Shown: in pieces, positions 60,468 through 64,000 of the stretch
How the letters are laid out: every line of letters begins with the position of its first letter
How positions within the stretch are numbered: the first letter of the stretch is position 1
Assembly (NCBI GenBank): GCA_027422505.1
Contig: JAPQWV010000479.1
Span: forward strand, 135,001-199,000
DNA: 64,000 nt
Direction of reading: 5' to 3'
Source: Craterostigma plantagineum
Taxonomy: Eukaryota; Streptophyta; Magnoliopsida; Lamiales; Linderniaceae
Translations under genes and position numbers: made by a program
The notes under the pieces: generated by a model
The model's input: only the letters and a program-made list of their open reading frames with translations
What the model was told of the DNA's origin: nothing
Databases searched by the model: none

Positions 60468-63299
60468 CTAACCCAAATCACTAAGGGTTTGTTTCATCCA
60501 AAGAATTTGTTGACAACAGTTTCCTAAGGCCATATATTCAGCTTCGGTTGTGGAGAGGGCGACAGCATTTTGCTTTCTACTAGACCAAGTTACCAGGGAA
60601 TTTCCAAGTAATTGGCAAGTTCCACTAGTACTTTTCCTATCTTCCCTACAGCCGGCATAGTCGGCATCGGAGTATCCCAATAATGGGAATTCATCCGAAT
60701 GAGAGTACCACAGACCAAAATCGACAGTACCCTTGATATATCTAAGTATACGCTTAACTGCGGTCAAGTGGGATTCCCTAGGGTCAGACTGATATCTCGA
60801 ACACATACCAACAGCAAACATGATATCAGGACGACTAGCAGTTAAGTAAAGAAGGCTACCGATCATACCTCGATATTCCGTTTGATCAACTGGTGTACCT
60901 GATTCGTCACTGTCTATTTTGGTGGTCTGATGCATGGGAGTGGAAATTGCTTTGGAATCGTTCATCCCGAATTTGATCAGTAATTCCTTGCTGTACTTAG
61001 TCTGGGATACAAAGGTTCCACCGTCAAGTTGCTTTATTTGCAACCCAAGGAAGTAGTTCAGCTCGCCCATTAAGCTCATCTCAAATTCCTTCTGCATAGA
61101 CTTAGAGAATTTCTCGCAAAGAAGGATATCAGTACTACCAAATATGATATCATCAACATATATTTGTACCAGTATCATGTGATCTCCTTCATACTTAATA
61201 AACAGTGTGTTATCAATAGTTCCAGTCGAGAATCCTATGTCAATCAAGAACTTGCTTAGCCTTTCATACCATGCCCTAGGAGCCTGCTTTAAACCATATA
61301 ATGCTTTATTTAATTTAAAAACGTGATTTGGAAAATCTTCCCTAGCAAAGCCCGGTGGCTGCTCTACATAGACCTCCTCATTTATAAAGCCATTTAAAAA
61401 TGCACTTTTTACGTCCATTTGAAAAAGTTTAAAACGTTTAAAACATGCATATGCAAGTAAGACACGTATGGGCTCTAATCTAGCTACTGGAGCAAAGGTT
61501 TCATCGAAATCAATACCTTCCTCCTGGGAATAACCTTTTGCAACTAACCTCGCTTTGTTCCTTGTGACATTACCATGTTCATCGAGTTTGTTGCGGAAAA
61601 CCCATTTGGTTCCTATGATGGACTTTTCATCTGGTCTCTCCACGAGTGTCCACACTTGGCTCTTTTCGAACTGAGCCAACTCATCTTCCATGGCAGAGAC
61701 CCAGGATATATCATCCAAGGCTTCATGGACTGTTTTTGGTTCCATCATTGAAAGTAGTACATCATGAGATTCCTCTGTATCCTGATTTCGTACAGTTGCT
61801 CGAGTTTTGATTCCAGATCTGATATTTCCTATCACTTGATCTGTTGGATGACTGGAAGCATGTTTCCATTTTCTAGGTTGTAGCTCATTTGCTTCCGGTT
61901 CCAGTGTCTCTATATTTTCGTCTTCTGGAATATCATCCTTACCATCTTCAGTATCCTGTAATTCTGCACAGGGAAAATCTATACCTTCCTCATCAGTAGC
62001 ATCTGCGTTAGGCATTTCATCAAAAGTAACATGTATGGACTCCTGAACAGTCAATTTCCTTTTATTATAAACCCGATATGCCTTAGAGTGAAGACTGTAA
62101 CCAAGGAATATCCCTTCATCAACCTTAGAGTCAAATTTTCCTCTCTTATCTCTATCGTTCAAGATAAAACATTTGCATCCAAACACTCGAAAGTAACTTA
62201 TATTCGGAGTTCTACCATGCCAGATTTCATAAGAAGTCTTCTTTAATATCGGCCTAAGGAAAACACGATTAGACACATAACAAGCTGTACTAACAGCTTC
62301 CGCCCAGAACTGTTTAGGAATATCATACTCATGTAACATAGATCTAGCCATTTCCTGTAATACCCTATTTTTACGTTCAACTACGCCATTCTGTTGAGGA
62401 GTTATAGGGGCAGAGAAGTTATGACTATATCCGTACTGATCACAGAATGATGCAAATGACTTACTATCAAATTCCAGTCCGTTATCACTGCGTATCCTAC
62501 ATAAGTTTGTTTCCTTTTCATTTTCAAGTCTCTTAACTAGTGATGCAAAATTATCTAGTGCCTCATTCTTATGTGCAAGAAATATCACCCAAGTATACCT
62601 GGAATAATCATCAACAATAACAAATGCATATCTTTTACCTCGCAGAGACATCGTCTGGACAGGACCAAAAAGGTCGAGATGCAGTAATTCCAGAGGTCTG
62701 GATGTGGATATCACATTCTTTGCCTTGAACGATGTCTTGGTCTGCTTGCCCATTTGGCATTCCTTGCATGTTTTGTCCTTGACAAACTTTATGTCAGGAA
62801 CACCTCGCACCAGTGCATTGCTTGTGATGTGAGACAGTAATTCCATGTTGGTATGTCCTAAGCGTCTATGCCATAACCAGGTGTTATCCTGTGTAACTGC
62901 TAAGCACTTGACGTTCTGGTCAGTGATATCATCAAGAGTTATGCAGTAAATATTCCTATCCCTAGATGCACTAAACAGTACCTTATCATTGGTTTTAACA
63001 ATACACTTATCATTTTCAAAGGTTACCGTATGACCCTTATCACATAATTGACTAATGCTAATGAGATTATGTTCTAGATTCTTAACTAACCATACGTCAT
63101 CTATAGTAGTATGTAAAGTGTTACCGACAGTTCCAACCCCAATGATCTTAGCTTTAGTGTTGTCGGCGTAGGAGACATATCCTCCATCATAGGCTTTCAC
63201 CGACACAAACTTACTGATATCACCTGTCATATGGTGGGAACACCCACTGTCGAGGTACCACTTGTTCTTTTTGCTGGATTTTCTTCTTTGTACCTGCAT
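60468..63299 (-). pseudogene. Sirevirus D pol: protease, integrase, reverse transcriptase, RNase H start
   Basis: A 943-codon frame. Protease [15 protein letters not shown], pre-integrase [13 protein letters not shown] and [14 protein letters not shown], integrase core [58 protein letters not shown] and [59 protein letters not shown], catalytic [25 protein letters not shown], and RNase [20 protein letters not shown] and [16 protein letters not shown]. All catalytic motifs are present. Breaks are a shift from gag near 63295 and one before the last RNase H segment near 60465. Confidence 0.9.
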
Positions 63300-64000
63300 G
63301 AATCATTTCTTTTCTGAGGTGCCCAACTTCGATTGGGTCCTAAAGGGTTAGTGGTAAAATGACTCTTGTTAACACATGATATATCATCTGTCACAGACTG
63401 TGATCTCATAAATGCAGGCGCGCCAGTGTTAGAACCTTGATTCTTAGGAATCTGCTTTGGCCTCCAGATATATCTAGTTTTATCAGCTTTCTTCAAGAAA
63501 CAGTGGTTAGCATAATGACCGTGACGGCCGCATGAAAAACATTTAGGCTTTCTAATATCTAGTGAAGGTGCAGCATGCTTAGGTGTTGTGGAATATCCTA
63601 TCCCTGTATTTCCAACATGTCTAGGAAGATCAAGTATCATGTTGAGATTATGTTGTCCTACAAAAAGTCTAACATTTTTGTTTTCTTCTAAGAAATCCTT
63701 AAGGACGGACGTGTCTCTAGACCTATTTTCTTGCTTCCTAAGCTTTTCGCAACTACATAAGACTTTTTCTTCCTTAAGAGTTTCTAGCTCGGCTTTCAGA
63801 CGCTCATTTTCTAGCTCTGTTTGATGCTTTTCTCTAGCTACATCATCTCGTTGCCTAATCAGACTCTTTACTTGTGAGTTGAGCGACTTAATTCTTCTTT
63901 CTGCGTTTTGAATAATTTCAAACATCTCTTCCTTTTCATCTACTTCAGGAACTGAGGAAGCGTTATCATGAGATTCGTCTTGCCTAGCATATAATTCATT
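63227..64000 (-). pseudogene. Sirevirus D gag (C-terminal part, runs off the edge)
   Basis: The frame is open to the right edge, so the start is outside. A coiled-coil region (EMFEIIQNAERRIKSLNSQ and on to about residue 70) precedes a CCHC zinc knuckle (CFSCGRHGHYANHC). It overlaps the pol frame by 73 bases but in another frame; the family normally runs gag and pol together, so a one-base shift near 63295 is likely. Confidence 0.85.

Larger units (their letters stand above)
42232..64000 (-). mobile_element. Athila-like element 2 (internally deleted), with two nested copia elements
   Basis: Minus strand. Its 3' LTR is split (42232-42254 and 52095-53457) by copia C. The internal region shows UTR with two polypurine motifs (53458-55130), a pol-env spacer (GCGCTTCTTGGGAGGCAACC, near 55139-55158), then directly the protease end (55192-55706). 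RT, integrase and env are absent between these. The protease gene is cut at 55707 by the Sirevirus; the 5' part and 5' LTR lie beyond the window. Confidence 0.75.
55707..64000 (-). mobile_element. Sirevirus-type Ty1/copia element D, running off the right edge
   Basis: Minus strand. Visible: gag C-terminal half (63227-64000), pol (60226-63299), a long 3' ORF at the env position (58124-59653), multiple polypurine motifs and the 3' LTR (55707-57423). The 3' extra ORF, long LTR and repeated polypurine motifs are features of Sireviruses (SIRE/Maximus lineage). The 5' LTR is outside the window, so TSD and LTR divergence cannot be read. It inserted into the protease gene of Athila element 2. Confidence 0.85.

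Overview
The window is nuclear DNA of a flowering plant, probably a eudicot. It holds two spliced host genes (an NSF ATPase with 21 exons and a NIP-type aquaporin). The rest is mostly a deep stack of plant LTR retrotransposons (Athila-type Ty3/gypsy, several Ty1/copia including a Sirevirus, a Cassandra-type TRIM), Helitrons and hAT-like MITEs. No bacterial, organellar or CRISPR features were seen. Species cannot be fixed from sequence alone.

Layout. 1-4581: 3' part of an Athila-like element (env-position ORF, UTR, 3' LTR). 4582-9825: an RPA1-like pseudogene (minus strand), cut in the middle by a complete 4.4-kb copia element with perfect 5-bp target duplication (TSD) and cut at its 3' side by the Athila element. 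9826-13019: intergenic, with a short Helitron. 13020-15095: NIP7;1-like aquaporin gene with an exon-1 frame problem. 15096-17412: intergenic and a 668-bp hAT-type MITE with perfect 8-bp TSD. 17460-31547: I propose one minus-strand Helitron carrying fragments of host genes (RR-TZF zinc-finger, DEAD-box helicase RH18-like). It was later invaded by a decayed copia (17982-23373, itself containing a Cassandra-type piece with 5S-like sequence) and by a 3.1-kb gypsy-type solo LTR (25570-30074), which in turn contains an Athila solo LTR (27383-28766). 31548-32030: further nested Helitron ends. 32595-38380: NSF, intact. 38381-41696: intergenic with fold-back elements. 41697-64000: an Athila remnant, into which a minus-strand Athila derivative lies. 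Its LTR is split by a nearly pristine 9.8-kb copia (42255-52089) and its protease gene by a Sirevirus that runs off the right edge.

Main points of interest. (1) The Athila-like LTR is unusually structured: a terminal hairpin, an array of 60-70-bp hairpin units built on GTCACGGCC/GGCCGTGAC, and three consecutive stem-loops whose loops are conserved (AGGGCGAMAGC) while some stem base pairs change in compensatory fashion between copies. (2) The extra 3' ORFs of the Athila element and of the unrelated Sirevirus share a recognisable protein domain. (3) Each Athila-like copy has a second polypurine motif about 1.4 kb upstream of the LTR one. (4) Several insertions can be ordered exactly by their target duplications.
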